NCBI GenBank assembly: GCA_002104945.1
Contig: MCFH01000013.1
Span: 248,001-312,000 of the forward strand
Source of the DNA: Piromyces finnis
Taxonomy: Eukaryota; Neocallimastigomycota; Neocallimastigomycetes; Neocallimastigales; Neocallimastigaceae
Direction of reading: 5' to 3'
Length of the DNA stretch: 64,000 bases
Part shown: positions 41,428 to 55,148 of the stretch, piece after piece
Position numbering within the stretch: position 1 is the stretch's first letter
Layout of the letters: every line of letters starts with the position of its first letter
Made by a program: the position numbers and the translations under genes
Notes under the pieces: generated by a model
Databases searched by the model: none
The model's input: the letters and a program-made list of their open reading frames with translations, nothing else
Told to the model about the DNA's origin: nothing

Positions 41428-43739
41428 TTAATTTATATATCTAATTTTTTTTTATTTGGTTAAAGTTTTGCTTTAATGATAATATAATTTTTTATTTATT
41501 TATTTTTTTTATTTTTACTTTGACAGTTTTTTCTTTTTTTAAAATATATAAAATATCAATGGTTAGCTTACTTTTAATAATTTTTTTTTCTTTTATATTT
41601 GATTCAGTTTTTTTTTTCGTTTTTATTTAAAAATCTTTCAAAGTATTATTAAAATTTTTAAAATAAAATGAGTGGTATTTATACTACCAGAAAAAAATAT
41701 TTTTTTACTAATGATCCATACTATTTTTAAAATTCTTTTTTTTTTTTTAACTGAATTTTTTCAATTTAAATAGTTTCGATTTTTCCAAAAAATTTAAATA
41801 AAAAAAAAAAACTGAACCAAAAATTTTAATTTATATTAAAATCTTTAATTAAAAAAAAAAATATTTTTGGATCAATTTTTATTAAAAATTTAATTTCAAT
41901 ATATTGCAATAAATTTCAATATATTATGATTATATATATAAAAAGTGAATGAAAATTTCTGTAAATTTTTAGAATTCTTCTTATCAACAAAAAATAAGGA
42001 TAAACTTGGGGGAAAATAACCACAATTAAAAAAAAAAAAACAATGGAATTTTCCTCTAATGAAAATAGAAAAAAAAAAGCTTTTAAAAGAATATTATAAA
42101 AAAATAGTATTAAAATAGAATACGACTTTGAGTAATAGTATAGTAATAACTATCTATTTAAAATAGAAAGTATATAAAAGCATTTATTAATGCATTGCAT
42201 GAAGCATCTTATCTTTTTTAAAAAAAAAATAGATGTAACCCTACGCAGAATTGATTATTTTATCAATTATTCATTTGATAAGAATTATTTGAATTTTAAA
42301 AGATAATATGAAATTTATATTAAAAAATATTAATATATAATGTTCAATATATTGCAATATATTCCAATTAAATTATTAAAGAAATAAAATTTTTAAAAAT
42401 GTGGATTTATCATTTTATTACATGGATACTCCTACTACTTCACCACTACCACTACACCACTACCACTACCACTACTACCACTACTATTACTACTAATAAT
42501 AATAATATTGATAGTAATAGAAAGTCATATAAAGTAATGATAAAAGATTCCTATGATAACAACAAAATGTCATAGTTTATTTTAGTTCATAATAATATTA
42601 AAGAGATATTTAAAGTTGTCAATTTAATCTATTGTGGCTTATTAAAGATTTATAGTAATGATATTGAATATAATAAAATCATGTGAAAATCAAAAATTAA
42701 CTGCCCAGGACATAAATAAATGTAATATTAATAGATTTATTTATAAAACTATCTAATAATAAATAACAAAAAAAAAACAAGGCCACGAAAGAAAATAAAA
42801 AAGAGGAGTTTATTGATGTTAATTCTTGTTAATAAACATTATTATTGTATTTATCATAAACAAGTCTCTTGAAATACTTAAAATCGACAAAATTATAAAA
42901 TTATAGTAATAATGGTGTATTTTAAATTCTAAATTTACACTTTAGAAAAAGTGAAGAAAATAGGTATTTCCTATTTCATTTGGAAAAGACAATTAAGATC
43001 TTAAAAGTGAAAATATATATATAGAATATAATTCCCACTTATACACTTTGAAATTAATCTTTTCAATTAAATATTAATTATTAATAATAATGACATATAT
43101 ATATAATATTAAATATAAAATATATTATATTACATTATTCTTTTTAATCATGTTTAATTAAAAAAAAAAAAAAAACAAAGTCATGTCAATGCATTCTTTT
43201 GTTTAGATTCCATATTATAATAATATACTATATTTTTGGATAAAAGAATTTTTCTGTAATTTTTTCTGTAAAATATTTAATTTTCTGTAAATTTAAAAAA
43301 ATTTTTTTTTTTTATTATTGATAAAAATAATCTATCCTACTTTAACCTTTGTACCATAAATGACAAAATCCTTTTATATTCCATTTTACATTCATAAGTA
43401 AAACTTTTATAATTTTATATAAAAAATAATTATATTTATTAAATTTATACTCTTTTAAAAAAAAAGAATATATACATGTTTTTTAGGTTTTTCCTTTATT
43501 GCTATTAATACCTTTATCTAATTTTATATCTGAAATTTTGTAAACTTTTTTTATATTTTTCATCAATTTATTTATTGAATTGGTTATTCATATTTTTTTT
43601 TTAAAAAATATACTATTTATTATAGATAGACTAGGAGCATAAAGTACAATTATATCAAAAATAAAAAGAACTAACTTTCTTTTTAATTATTAAGGTAGAT
43701 AACTAATTTACTAGAAAAAATAACAATACAAATGAAAAA
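41428..43739. other. Intergenic spacer
   Basis: A+T-rich DNA upstream of the ankyrin gene and before the HSP70 pseudogene. A short (CCACTA)n-like run occupies about 42428-42490. No gene is visible. Confidence 0.6.
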
Positions 43740-44640
43740 AAAGTCTTATCTTTTGGTATTGATTTAGATACTACTGATTTTTACATAGGTATTTGATAAA
43801 ATGATTGCGTTGAAATTATTTTAAACGATCAAAATAATTGCAGTTTTATTACTATTTCTTATGCTACTTTTCACATATTCTTAGTACGTTTATTTGATGC
43901 TTTTGTAAAGAATCAACAAATCCAATAAACACTTTTTTTTGATACCAGGTTAGATAAATCTTTTATTCATGTAATTAGTTTTGATTTCACTCATACCCCA
44001 AAGATTTAAAAATTTAGTTTTTCAATTAAAAAATTACCAAACCCATTCAATGATAGTAATGCTCTTGAAAAGACTACTAGTAAAGCTAATAAAAATTACC
44101 ACTACCAATGATAAAGGTATATTATCAAAAAAAAAAAAAAAAAAAAAAAGAAATTAATACCGAAATATTCAAATAAAAAGATGTTTAGATTGTTTAATAG
44201 AGTTTTAATTAAAAATAACCTTGAATCTTTTGTATATCAATTTTGTAATACAATATGAAATGAAGAAAGTGCTAATCCTATCAATGTTACTGATAAGAAA
44301 AAAGTTAAAGTTATTGAAGCTTTTAAATAATCATAGCCATAAAATTACCAAGAAAGAATATGAAAATGGTAGAAAAAATTAATATATATTAATAAGCTAA
44401 TCATGAAAAAAATATATCAATAAACAAGGTACAATTCAAAGTCACTTTCCTAAATATCATATCAAATATTAGTTCTAGTAATGGATTAACTATTAAAGAA
44501 ATTGATTAAACAGATTACTATCAAAGGTTTATAAATTAATTTTACTAATATTCTTATTAAAATAGTAAAGTGTAAATTATTCTAGTGTTCTCTGAAGGAG
44601 AAAACAATATGGACTATTTAAAGTTTTAATTATAATATAT
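43740..44640 (+). pseudogene. Decayed and rearranged HSP70 pseudogene
   Basis: From 43752 one frame reads FGIDLDTTDFYIGI, two stops, then NDCVEIILNDQ: the start of the HSP70 nucleotide-binding domain, with the Gly of the DLGTT loop changed to Asp. About 80 more residues align weakly (a VKNQ segment, then FDTRLDKSF) with another stop. Near 44055-44130 a different part appears: NALEKTTSKANK, a one-base shift, then KITTTNDKGILSK, the end of the substrate-binding domain. KNNLESFVYQF (about 44213) and VTDKKKVKVIEAFK (about 44285) are lid remnants. VFSEGEN near 44588 resembles an early substrate-domain strand, which is out of order. Most of the ATPase domain is missing. The frameshifts and many stops show it is dead. 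Confidence 0.75.
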
Positions 44641-45086
44641 ATATAAAAATAAAAAAAAAAAAAAAAGGAATATTTTGTCCATCTATTATTTTTAAATATT
44701 TCAATAAATATAGTGATATAGTAAATAAATTAAAATAAAAAGTATTATATAATTGTATGAATTAATGTTTAGTGTTGGAATATTTTATGGATTATATTGA
44801 TATCTTGGAACTCCAAAAAAAAAAACCTCTATTAAAGTATTAAAAAGATGTATACAATTTATAAAAATGCTTATTCAATGTAATGTATTATTATGTAATA
44901 TAAATTAAATTTTTTTAATGTAAATAAAAACATTTATGTATGATAAAATTTCTATAATATTAAAATATATATATATCTATAATATTTTAAAAAATTTTTA
45001 AAAAAAAAAAAAATAAAAGAAATTTGCAATTAAGATTTTATCTGCATGTCAAAATTGATTATTTAAATTAAAAAATTGTAATAAAT

Positions 45087-48000
45087 ATGTCAACAACAGA
45101 AGAACCTTTACAAGGAAATACCTTTCAACAATTACAACAACAGCAACTCCGTAAAGGAATTGCTACTCCATACCCAGTACCATCTTCAAGAATGGTATTT
45201 GATGGTAAGAGAATGAGAAAAGCAATTCAAAGAAGAACAGTTGATTATAATACACCAACAATTCATTGGCTAAAAGTAATTTTCCAAAATACATCTATAT
45301 AATTTAATTAAGATAAAAAAAAAAGCATAAAATAAATACTATATTTATAATTAAATTTATTATGATTTATTTAAAGATAAAAGAATCTAAAATTATTTAA
45401 TAACCCCAATTAAAATGTATACTTTTTTTTTTAAAATATATATATATATATATATATATACAATAAATAATATTATTTATATATAAAAATAATAATAAAA
45501 GAATCGTATGTGGCATCTTGATAAAAGAAGATATTTTAGTTTACAACCAGATTCCAAATTTATTATCAATGTAATTATTATAAATTTAAAAAACTATATA
45601 TATATATACATTTCGAATGTTAAAATTTCAATTTATTCAAAAATAAATTTAAATTTAATTAATAATAATTTTCATAATATTATCTACTTTAAAATTATTT
45701 TGATATAAAACAATTTAAAATTTAAAAGCTTCCTTCACCAGTAGAATTATCAAGTAATCCTGTTTCTTCAATTACAACAAAGTTTGTCCATACATCAACT
45801 AATAAAATACGTTGTCCTGTTAATGTTGTTCGGGTATTTAAATATAATGATTCTTATTATAAAATAAAAATAAAAATTCCTTTTTTAAAGTATACAATAT
45901 TTTACATTTCAAAATAAAAATGTTAATTGAAATTTCTTTAAATCATTGGTTATAAAAATATATATTTTAATTTTAAAAGTGGACACCTGATGGAAGAAGA
46001 TTAATTACAGGTTCATCAAGTGGAGAATTTACACTTTGGAATGGTTTAACCTTTAATTTCGAAACAATTTTACAAGTAACTTTTTTTTTTTTTTTTTCCT
46101 CTCATTTTTTATTCTAATTATAATTCATTAAAAAAAAAAAAAAAAAAAAAAATGGAATAATAATAATGACAATTAAAATTATTGCTTAAAAAAAAAAAAA
46201 AATAATATCTATACATTTAATAATATTTTATCATTTAAAATTAATTATAAAGGCACACGATACTGCTGTTCGTTCAATGATTTGGAGTCATAATGACAAT
46301 TGGATGGTAACAGCTGATCACTCAGGAACAATTAAATATTGGCAATCAAATATGAATAATTTAAAAGCTTTTCAAGGACATAAGGAAGCTGTTAGAGATT
46401 TATCGTAAATGTTTTTTTTTTTTTTTTTTAAAAAAAATAGAATAAAAAAATGAAATTTTTAATAAAAAAAAAAAAAAGTTTTATATATAAACAAGTCTAT
46501 TAAATAAATATTATATAAAAATATATTTATTATTTTAATTTTTATAATATAATTAGATTTTCTCCATCTGATACTAAATTTGCTTCTTGTTCAGATGATG
46601 GTTCTATTAAAGTATGGAGTTTTGCTGATGCCCAAGAAGAAAGAGTTTTAACTGGTAAATTTAAACATAAAATATATAATATATATACATAATGAGAGTA
46701 TTTTCATAATAACTTTTTTTTTTCTTTATATATATATAATTATTTATATAAACAAATAAAAATAGGTCACGGTTGGGATGTAAAATGTTTAGACTGGCAT
46801 CCTTTTAAAGGTTTATTAGCCTCCGGTAGTAAGGATAATTTAGTAAAGCTATGGGACCCAAAAACAGGAAAATCATTAACAACATTGTAAGTGTTTTTCG
46901 TTTTTTTTTATTATTTTAATTGAAAATATAAATGCGGATTAAATTGATGGTAAATAATAATATTAATAATAAATATGTTAAAATAAAAAGACACGGTCAT
47001 AAAAACACAATTTTAGGTTTAAAATGGAATAAAAATGGTAATTGGTTAATTACAGCCTCAAGAGATCAAGTATTAAGAATTTACGATATTAGAACTATGA
47101 AAGAATTCCAAAACTTTAGAGGTCATAAAAAAGAAGTTACTGGTATGTTGAGAATTTATATAAATAAAATATAATAAAAAAAAAAAAAATACAGTAGGAA
47201 TAGTATTATCTTATAAATTGATATCATCATATAAATATATAAAAGCTGTTCAATGGCACCCAATTCATGAAGATTTAGTTGTTAGTGGTGGTTCTGATGG
47301 TTCAATCATGTTTTGGAGAGTTGGGTAATAGATATACTATTGATATTCTAATTAATACAAAAAATTAAAAAAATATATATTATTATTATTATTATTTTTT
47401 TTTTTGTTTTTGGTAAAACTAAACAATATTAAATATACATTTGATATCTTTAAATTAAATCTTTATTCTAGTGTGGATCATTATTTAAGTGATATGGAAG
47501 CCGCCCATGATAGTAATATTTGGTCACTTGATTGGCATCCAATTGGTCATATTTTAGTTAGTGGTTCCAATGATCATACTACCCGTTTCTGGACAAGAAA
47601 TAGACCAGGAGATACAATGCATGATAGATTTAATGTATCAAGAAAAGAAGCTGAAGAACTTGGTCTTAAAGCAGAAGGTGATGAAGGAGAAGGAGAAGGT
47701 CAGTATCATTATCATAATAAAAACATTAAAATTTTATTGTTGTCAAACGCCATTACTATAAAAATTATATACAAGCTAAAAAAGAAAAAAATGTTAATAT
47801 ATATATATATGAAAAATAAAATATTTATATTAAACAGAAGATGACTATCAATTACCAGGTCTTGGTTCTAGCCCAGCCTTTATGCATCATCAAAATAATA
47901 ATTTACCAGGTATGGGTAGTAATCTTTCAAAGATACATATGTCAAATAATGATGATAGTGAAACCTTTACTCCTCCAGGAACAGGAAGAAACTTTAATTA

Positions 48001-48823
48001 TCATAATAACAATAACAATAATAATGACAAAAATGACAGGAAAGACAAACCAAATATGATGATGAATTCTTCTAAATTTGGAATGAATAATGACAATAAT
48101 AAAAATAACAACTATAATAATCATAATAATCATAACAATCATAATAATAACCATAATAATAATAATCATATGAATAATTATAATAATAACAATAATATCA
48201 ATATTAATAATAATAATCATATGAATAGTCATAATAATAATAACAACAATAACAGCAGCAGCAGCAACAACAACAACAACAATAATAATAATAGCAATAA
48301 TAATAATAATAGTAATAATAATAACAATATAAAATCCAATATGGGCATGAATATGAATCCTAATATGAACTCCAACAACATGAATAATATGAATCCAAAT
48401 ATGAGCCCTAACATGAATCTTAACATGAATAATATGAATCCAAATATGAATATGAATGGAATGAATCCAAACATGAATGGTATGAATGGTATGAATATGA
48501 ATAATATGAACATGAATATGGGTATGGGCATGGGTATGAATCAAAATAGAAGAATGAATAGAAACATGAACAGAGGCATGAATAGAAATAGAATGAATTA
48601 TAATAAGAGAAATGACCGAAATATGAATATGAATATGGGTATGAACAATATGGGAATGAATAACATGAACAATATGGGTATGAACAACATGGGTATGAAT
48701 AACATGGGTATGAATAACATGGGTATGAACAATATGGGTATGAACAATATGGGCATGAATAATATGGGAATGAATAATATGAATATGCCAATGGGTATGA
48801 ACAGAAGAAGACAAAATAGATAA
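45087..48823 (+). CDS. PFS2: Pfs2/WDR33, WD40 subunit of the mRNA cleavage and polyadenylation factor
   Basis: Eleven exons join in frame to 757 residues: 45087-45275, 45502-45570, 45729-45833, 45980-46075, 46253-46404, 46557-46654, 46766-46886, 46991-47142, 47246-47324, 47472-47698, 47838-48823. The diagnostic N-terminus is [20 protein letters not shown]. Seven WD40 blades follow, with near-identity to WDR33 in segments such as [52 protein letters not shown] and [18 protein letters not shown]. In CPSF/CPF this protein contacts the AAUAAA signal with the zinc-finger subunit and organises the complex in the nucleus. The C-terminal 330 residues are species-specific low complexity: poly-Asn with Ser and His, then a long Met/Asn/Gly array of NMGMN pentads ending in RRRQNR. 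WDR33 of animals also has a long, differently biased tail. Confidence 0.95.
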
Positions 48824-50009
48824 ATATTTAACATTCATAAAGTATATATATCTACCTATATTATAAGAAATAACCATAGATTCCCTAGGTATTCATAGAA
48901 AATAGCATTTAATATTTATATGTATATTATATCATAGTCCAGAATAACGTCTAAATTAAATATATTATATGATTTTTTTTTAATCCTTGTTTATTTTTTT
49001 TTAAAATATATATATATATAAATTTTAAAGGTATATATTTATTATATATAACTAATTTGTATATTATTAATAAAATTTTTTATTTAGAATATATAATTTT
49101 TATTAAATTATAATACCATCTATAATATACCAATTTTTATTTTTTTAAATCTATAATTTCTTTATCTCTTAATTTTAATCGTTTAATTGTAAAAAAAAAA
49201 AAAAAAAAATAAAAAATAAAAAATTAAAATGATACTGAAGTGTTAATCGTTCTTTTTTTTTTTTTTAACTCTAATTGTTATTATAATAAAGTGTAAACTA
49301 TAATAAAAGATAGTTTATTTTTTGGTGATAAAGTATATTATAATTTGAATATACTAACCTTTATTCAATTATTTCTCTATATTAAAATTTTTAAGTATTA
49401 CTTTATCTCATTTTACCTAAATTAACTTTTTAAATATATTATAGTTCTTTAAAAGTGAATTATATTTTTTTTTTTCATAAATCAATACATCAAAGTGTCA
49501 TTAATCAAATTATTATAATTTAACACGTTGAATCTATAGTTTTATTAATGGTGGATGATTTTACTTTATAAAAATAAATACTACTAATTCTAGTAATTTT
49601 ATCAAAATAAAACCCTTTATTAAATAATTTTTTTTTCTTTCCATTCCTTATTTTTTTTATATACTTCTTTCTTCACTTTTTTTTTAAAAAAAAAGTGTCC
49701 TTTTTTAAATTTGAAACAAATTTTCATCTATTTTAATTTAATTTTGTTTTATCTGATTTAAATTAATTAAAAATAAGAAATATACAATATTAAAAAATGT
49801 GACACAAAAAAAAATGCCTCAAAATGAAACCACAAAAATTTTTTTATCCTATTTGAATTTTAGGTGTAAAAAATTTTAATTCTATTTTGTAGGGAAGGAA
49901 ATTGCTTAACTTTTAATAAAAATAGTTTATTAACTATGGAAATGGAAATGGAAATAATTAAAAAAAAAAAAAAAAAACGTGTTTAAAGTTCAATTTAAAT
50001 ATATGAAAA

Positions 50010-50044
<35 letters not shown>

Positions 50045-50705
50045 TAGAAAGACTCAAACTTAAATGAGTTTATTAAAATTTATGGCAGTTCATCGCTTAA
50101 AATACTTTATTATAATAAAAATTAAAAAGTTTTTTTTTTTAAACAAAAATAAAAACAAAAAAAATTCAATTAAAATAAAAAAAAAAAAAAAAAAAAGATA
50201 CATAAGTATCTATTACTGTATTAACAGGAAAAGAAAAAATATTTAAATGAATAAAAATAATTAATTATTAAATAGTATAATAATAATAATTAATAACAGT
50301 TAATAACTAACCTATATAAAGAATATTAAATATCAAAAATATCTATATTTAATATAAAAAATACCACCATAATAATATTATTAATACACTTCAAAACACA
50401 CCCCCCCCCCCTACTTTTATCTTTGTACTTTATTCAACCTGGTATTAATAATGTACCAAAAGTTTAATAATTAAACTCTATGTTCAAATAAATTAAACTC
50501 AAAGGTCTCAAAAAAAAAAAAAAAAATTAGTATTGTTTAAAGGTAATTCATGTTCAAATAATATAATGAATTGAAATTTTTAAAAAAAAAAAAAAAAGTT
50601 TAAAAGGTATAATAAAAACAATAATATTTTCAAAAAAATAAAGATAACATTAAAAAAAAAAATTATCAAAACAAAAACTACAACAACAACAGCAATAATA
50701 ATAAA
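48824..50705. other. Intergenic spacer with an 11-C tract
   Basis: A+T-rich spacer with poly-A and poly-T runs. An uninterrupted run of 11 C lies at 50401-50411, about 295 bp before the next start codon. No gene is supported. Confidence 0.6.
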
Positions 50706-53000
50706 ATGAATAGAGAAAAACATTTTGTAAAAGTATTAATAGAAGAAAATTCTGTAAAGGATTTTAAAACATTTTACTTTTTCAATAATATAAATATTAA
50801 TAATTTGAATAGCAAGTCTTTTGACTTATTAATATATTCAATTGAACATAATGCTAAACAAGAAATAATAAATCTCATAATTAATCAATATGAAAATTTA
50901 AATTATGAATTGGAAAGTAAAAAGAACCCGTTATTTTTATCTTTAGAAAATAATAATTTTATTATTGCTGATACCTTAATGAAGAAAGGTGCCGATATTA
51001 ATTTTCGTAATAGTAATGGTGAAAATGTTCTTCATTACCTTTACAAAAATAAAACGTTGAATAAAAAAATATTATATTATGCCATACAAAAAGGTATTAA
51101 TATTAATTTCAGAAATAACGAGGGTCGTGGTATTTTAGATTATATTATTGAAGATGAAAATGTAGAATTTTTAAAAATAATATTCCATGGTTATTCCTTT
51201 ACCAAAAACTTTATATTAGAATGTTTAATTGCTTATCATTATCAAAAAGGTATTACTTCTCAAGAAATAAGTTTCAAAGTCAATAAAAATAAACGTCAAA
51301 TAAAATTATCAGAATATATGTTAAAGTCCGCTATTGAACATTGGAATGTAGATATTATGAGTGAAATAATTTTATACGATTTTAATTTGAGTACGCTTCT
51401 TCAACTTTATAATAAATACAATGTACTTTTAAGAATTACCGAGTCAAATAGGTATGACGTAGTAAAATTTCTTATAAATAAAGGTGTCTATATTAATAAA
51501 ATAGATAAAAATGGTGACTCCTCGTTAAGTATTGCGGTAAAACATGGTTACGATAAAATAGCAAAATTTTTAGTGGATAAAAAAGCAAAGTTGAACGTAC
51601 CAAATAATAAAGGTTATACTCCTTTAATGTACGCCTCTCAAAATGGCACTCTATCTCTTGTCCATTATTTAATAGATCATGGTGCAGATGTTAATTATAA
51701 AAGTAAAAAAAAATTGGATAGTGATTGTCCTTCAACACCAAGATTATTTTACTTTATCAAATCTCATTTTAACAAATTTAAAAGTCATCAAGCGTATGGA
51801 TGGTCTGTTTTGATGTGTGCTGCGCAAAACGGCCATTTAGACGTAATTAAATGTCTCTATGAACATCATGCTAAAATTTCGGAAAAAAATAACCAAGGCA
51901 ATAATGCATTAATGATTGCAGCCGAGAATGGTCATTTAGAAGTACTTCAATTTCTTCATCATAAAGGATTAAGTATTCATGATAAAAATAAAAAACAAAT
52001 GACCCCATTAATTTTAGCAAGTCAACATGGACATATTCACTGTGTTAAATATTTGGTGGAACACGGCGGAAAGATATGTCAAATGGATTCTTTTGGCAAA
52101 AATGCTTTTATGTACGCTTGCCAAAAGGGATATCAAGATATCATAAACTATTTTTATGAAAATGAAAAGTCAAAGAAATTGGTTCAATCCTCATTAAAGA
52201 TAGGCGAAACGGCATTATTATTAGCAGCTCAGAATGGCCATTTGGATATTGTCAAATGGCTTCATGATAAAAAAGTAAAATTAAATATTAAAAATAAAGA
52301 GGGTGAAAATCCATTAATATTAGCTAGTCTTAATGGACACTTGGACGTTGTAAAATTTTTGTATACCCATGGTGTAAGTGTTCATGATCAATGTAAAAAG
52401 AAAAAGACAGCAATTATGGGTGCATGTAAAAATGGACATATTGAAATTGCTCAATATTTATATAAGCATGGAGCCTCTCTTCAACCTCAAGGTTGTCAAC
52501 ATCATCGTTATTGTTATTATCATCAACATCAATATAATAGAAAAAATGTATTGCAACTGGCATGTAAATATGGTCATTTAAAAATAGTTAAATTTTTAAT
52601 AGAATGTGGAGAATTTCATCTCAATGAAAAAAATAGTATTGAAAATAGTCCTCTTCATTTAGCCATTAAACATGGACATTTAGAGATAGTAAAATATTTA
52701 ATTGATCAAGGAGCAAATATTCATCAAAGAGATATGGATGGTAATTCCTCATTAATTCTAGCGGCTAAACGAAATCATAAAGAAATTTTATACTATTTAT
52801 TGTCCAAAGGAGCAAGGATTAATGAACAAAATAAAATGAAATTTACTTCATTAATGTATGCATCCCAAAATGGACATCTTGATATTGTAGTTTATTTAGT
52901 TCATCATGGAGCAAATTCTAGAGTTTATAATAGAAATGGTGAAACTGCAAAAACCTTGGCCTTTAAATACAATCATATGGATGTTTTTAGATTTTTATAG
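50706..53000 (+). CDS. Large ankyrin-repeat protein
   Basis: An intronless gene of 764 residues made of about 18 ankyrin repeats. The N-terminal third is degenerate. From about residue 260 the repeats are regular, of the form GxTPLMYASQNGHLxxVxxL (for example GYTPLMYASQNGTLSLVHYL, GETALLLAAQNGHLDIVKWL and NSPLHLAIKHGHLEIVKYLI). Two inserts break the array: a Ser/Lys/Phe-rich one near residue 340 and a His/Tyr-rich one (HHRYCYYHQHQYNRKN) near residue 605. No signal peptide, membrane segment or second domain is visible, so it is probably a soluble scaffold. It starts in the same way as the other ankyrin gene here, with a helical non-repeat head. Large intronless ankyrin families are typical of expanded lineage-specific families. 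Partner unknown. Stop is TAG. Confidence 0.9.
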   Translation: MNREKHFVKVLIEENSVKDFKTFYFFNNININNLNSKSFDLLIYSIEHNAKQEIINLIINQYENLNYELESKKNPLFLSLENNNFIIADTLMKKGADINFRNSNGENVLHYLYKNKTLNKKILYYAIQKGININFRNNEGRGILDYIIEDENVEFLKIIFHGYSFTKNFILECLIAYHYQKGITSQEISFKVNKNKRQIKLSEYMLKSAIEHWNVDIMSEIILYDFNLSTLLQLYNKYNVLLRITESNRYDVVKFLINKGVYINKIDKNGDSSLSIAVKHGYDKIAKFLVDKKAKLNVPNNKGYTPLMYASQNGTLSLVHYLIDHGADVNYKSKKKLDSDCPSTPRLFYFIKSHFNKFKSHQAYGWSVLMCAAQNGHLDVIKCLYEHHAKISEKNNQGNNALMIAAENGHLEVLQFLHHKGLSIHDKNKKQMTPLILASQHGHIHCVKYLVEHGGKICQMDSFGKNAFMYACQKGYQDIINYFYENEKSKKLVQSSLKIGETALLLAAQNGHLDIVKWLHDKKVKLNIKNKEGENPLILASLNGHLDVVKFLYTHGVSVHDQCKKKKTAIMGACKNGHIEIAQYLYKHGASLQPQGCQHHRYCYYHQHQYNRKNVLQLACKYGHLKIVKFLIECGEFHLNEKNSIENSPLHLAIKHGHLEIVKYLIDQGANIHQRDMDGNSSLILAAKRNHKEILYYLLSKGARINEQNKMKFTSLMYASQNGHLDIVVYLVHHGANSRVYNRNGETAKTLAFKYNHMDVFRFL

Positions 53001-53134
53001 ACTTAAAAATTTTAACTATTTTTAAAGCAATATTTTTTTTTTATCTTTGATTTGTATGGATCATCTTTTACAAAGTTAAAATACCAAAAAAAAAGAAAAA
53101 AAAAGGGGGGACCTATAAATCATACTCTTATCAA

Positions 53135-53165
<31 letters not shown>

Positions 53166-55112
53166 CCATTAATAAAAAATAAAAGATATTTAAATCAATT
53201 TTTTATAAATTGATTTAAATATCAGAATATATAATAACTAGGAATAAATGGGGGCAAATCAAGAAGGTTAAATCAAGAATCAAAAAGAAGAATAATATAA
53301 AAAAAAAAAAAAAGGAAATTAACTATATAATTTATACCTATACCAAATAGAAAACTATCTAAAACTAAGATCTAATATATAAATTTTCATTCTTATTTTA
53401 TTAGACCTTATATCATTTTATTTTATGTGAAACTAACTTTTTATGTTTATTTCATTTACTGAATATATATATTTCATGAAAAAAAAAAAAGTTCAATTAT
53501 ATTTCATTCATTTATAATAATTTTTGGAATTTTTACCTTTACTATTTCATTTTTTTTTTATTATTTATTATATGAAATTATTCAAATTATTCAAATCTCT
53601 CTCTCTATATCTACTACTATTTGTATTTTATTTTTCATTCTATTATTAATCTTAAATAATTTTGGTGATATCAATTTATTATTAAAATTATAATTCTTAA
53701 AATAATAACATTAATTTATCTCATTTTCTTTCTTTTTTTTTTTTTTTATTTTTTAATATTCTTATAGTTTATAAACTATTTTATAATATTTTATATCTAT
53801 TAATTTGATAGTTTATTTAAATAACATTTTTATCATTTAAATAATCATTTATATATTTTAAATACCAAAGTTTTTTTTTTAAAAAAAAAATATTCATTTG
53901 TAAAGCTTTTTTCTAATTTTATATAATTTTGTATAATTTTATATTTTTGCATTATAAAATCAAATTATAAATAAATAAATTTTGCTTAGCTTTACTACTA
54001 CTATTTATTATTAAAAATCTAATTATATAATTTAATATTTTTTTTCTCCAAGTATAATGTGTTGTCAAACGTAACTCAATTTTTTTTTTTTACCCTAAAA
54101 AAATAGTAATATTCTTTTTCTATGTTTTTTAAGACTGGCCGGCCGGTTTCTTTTTTACTATTAAAATTTATATTAGAAGGGATTTTATTGGTAAAGTTTT
54201 TTTTCAATAAAATTTATTATAATTTTAAAAAATACTATTTATAATTTATAATTAATAAAATTAAAATTAATTTAAATTAAAAAAAAAGTAAATGAATAAT
54301 TAAATAAATTATTATTCATTTTAAATGACGATTTAAATAAATTCTTTTCAAAATGATGTAGTTTATAAATGTGTATGGATAGGATTAGAAATGCATATGT
54401 TTTATAAAGAAGTAATTTATTATTACATTCCTTATTACTGTTACTACCATTTTTATTATTATTTTATTTTTTTATCTATCTATTTTTTTTTTTATAACTA
54501 TTCACAATATTAAAATTTTTAATCTATTCCATTAATTTTTTTTATAAATTTAAAACAAGTTTAATATCAAGGCAATTCATGCATTTTATATTTAATTCTA
54601 TTTAAAAAATATAATAAATAAACTTTTATTAATTAAATAGAATCAATAATAATATTAAAAAAAAAAAAAAAAAAAAAACGAGGAAAATCAGCATTTTTAA
54701 ATAAAAAAAAAAAAAAAAGAATTAATTTTTTATTTTTAAATATTATAAAAAAAAAAAAAAAAGTAGAAAATTAAACGAGATAAAACGCACCTTTGAACTA
54801 TTTTTGTTATTTAATTTACTTATAAATAAATATAAACATTATTATTATAATATACTATTTATTAAAATAATAAAATCAAAATAAACAATAAACCATATAA
54901 AAAACAAAAATTGAAATTCAAAAAAAAAAGAAAAAATAGAAATTTTAATTTTTTATTCTTATTTTTTATTATTAAAACATTAAACATTATCAAAGAAAAA
55001 AGAAATATATTTTCCTATATATACAAGATATGCTTTTTTTTGTTTTTGTTTTTGTTTTTGTTTTTGATATATAGCAAAATTTTCTTTCAAAGGAAATCTC
55101 AATAAAATAATA

Positions 55113-55148
<36 letters not shown>

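Noticed and set aside
47942-48877. Long antisense open frame (311 codons) of His/Ile repeats over the Pfs2 tail
   Set aside because: Antisense of Asn/Met codon repeats; no start context or domain.
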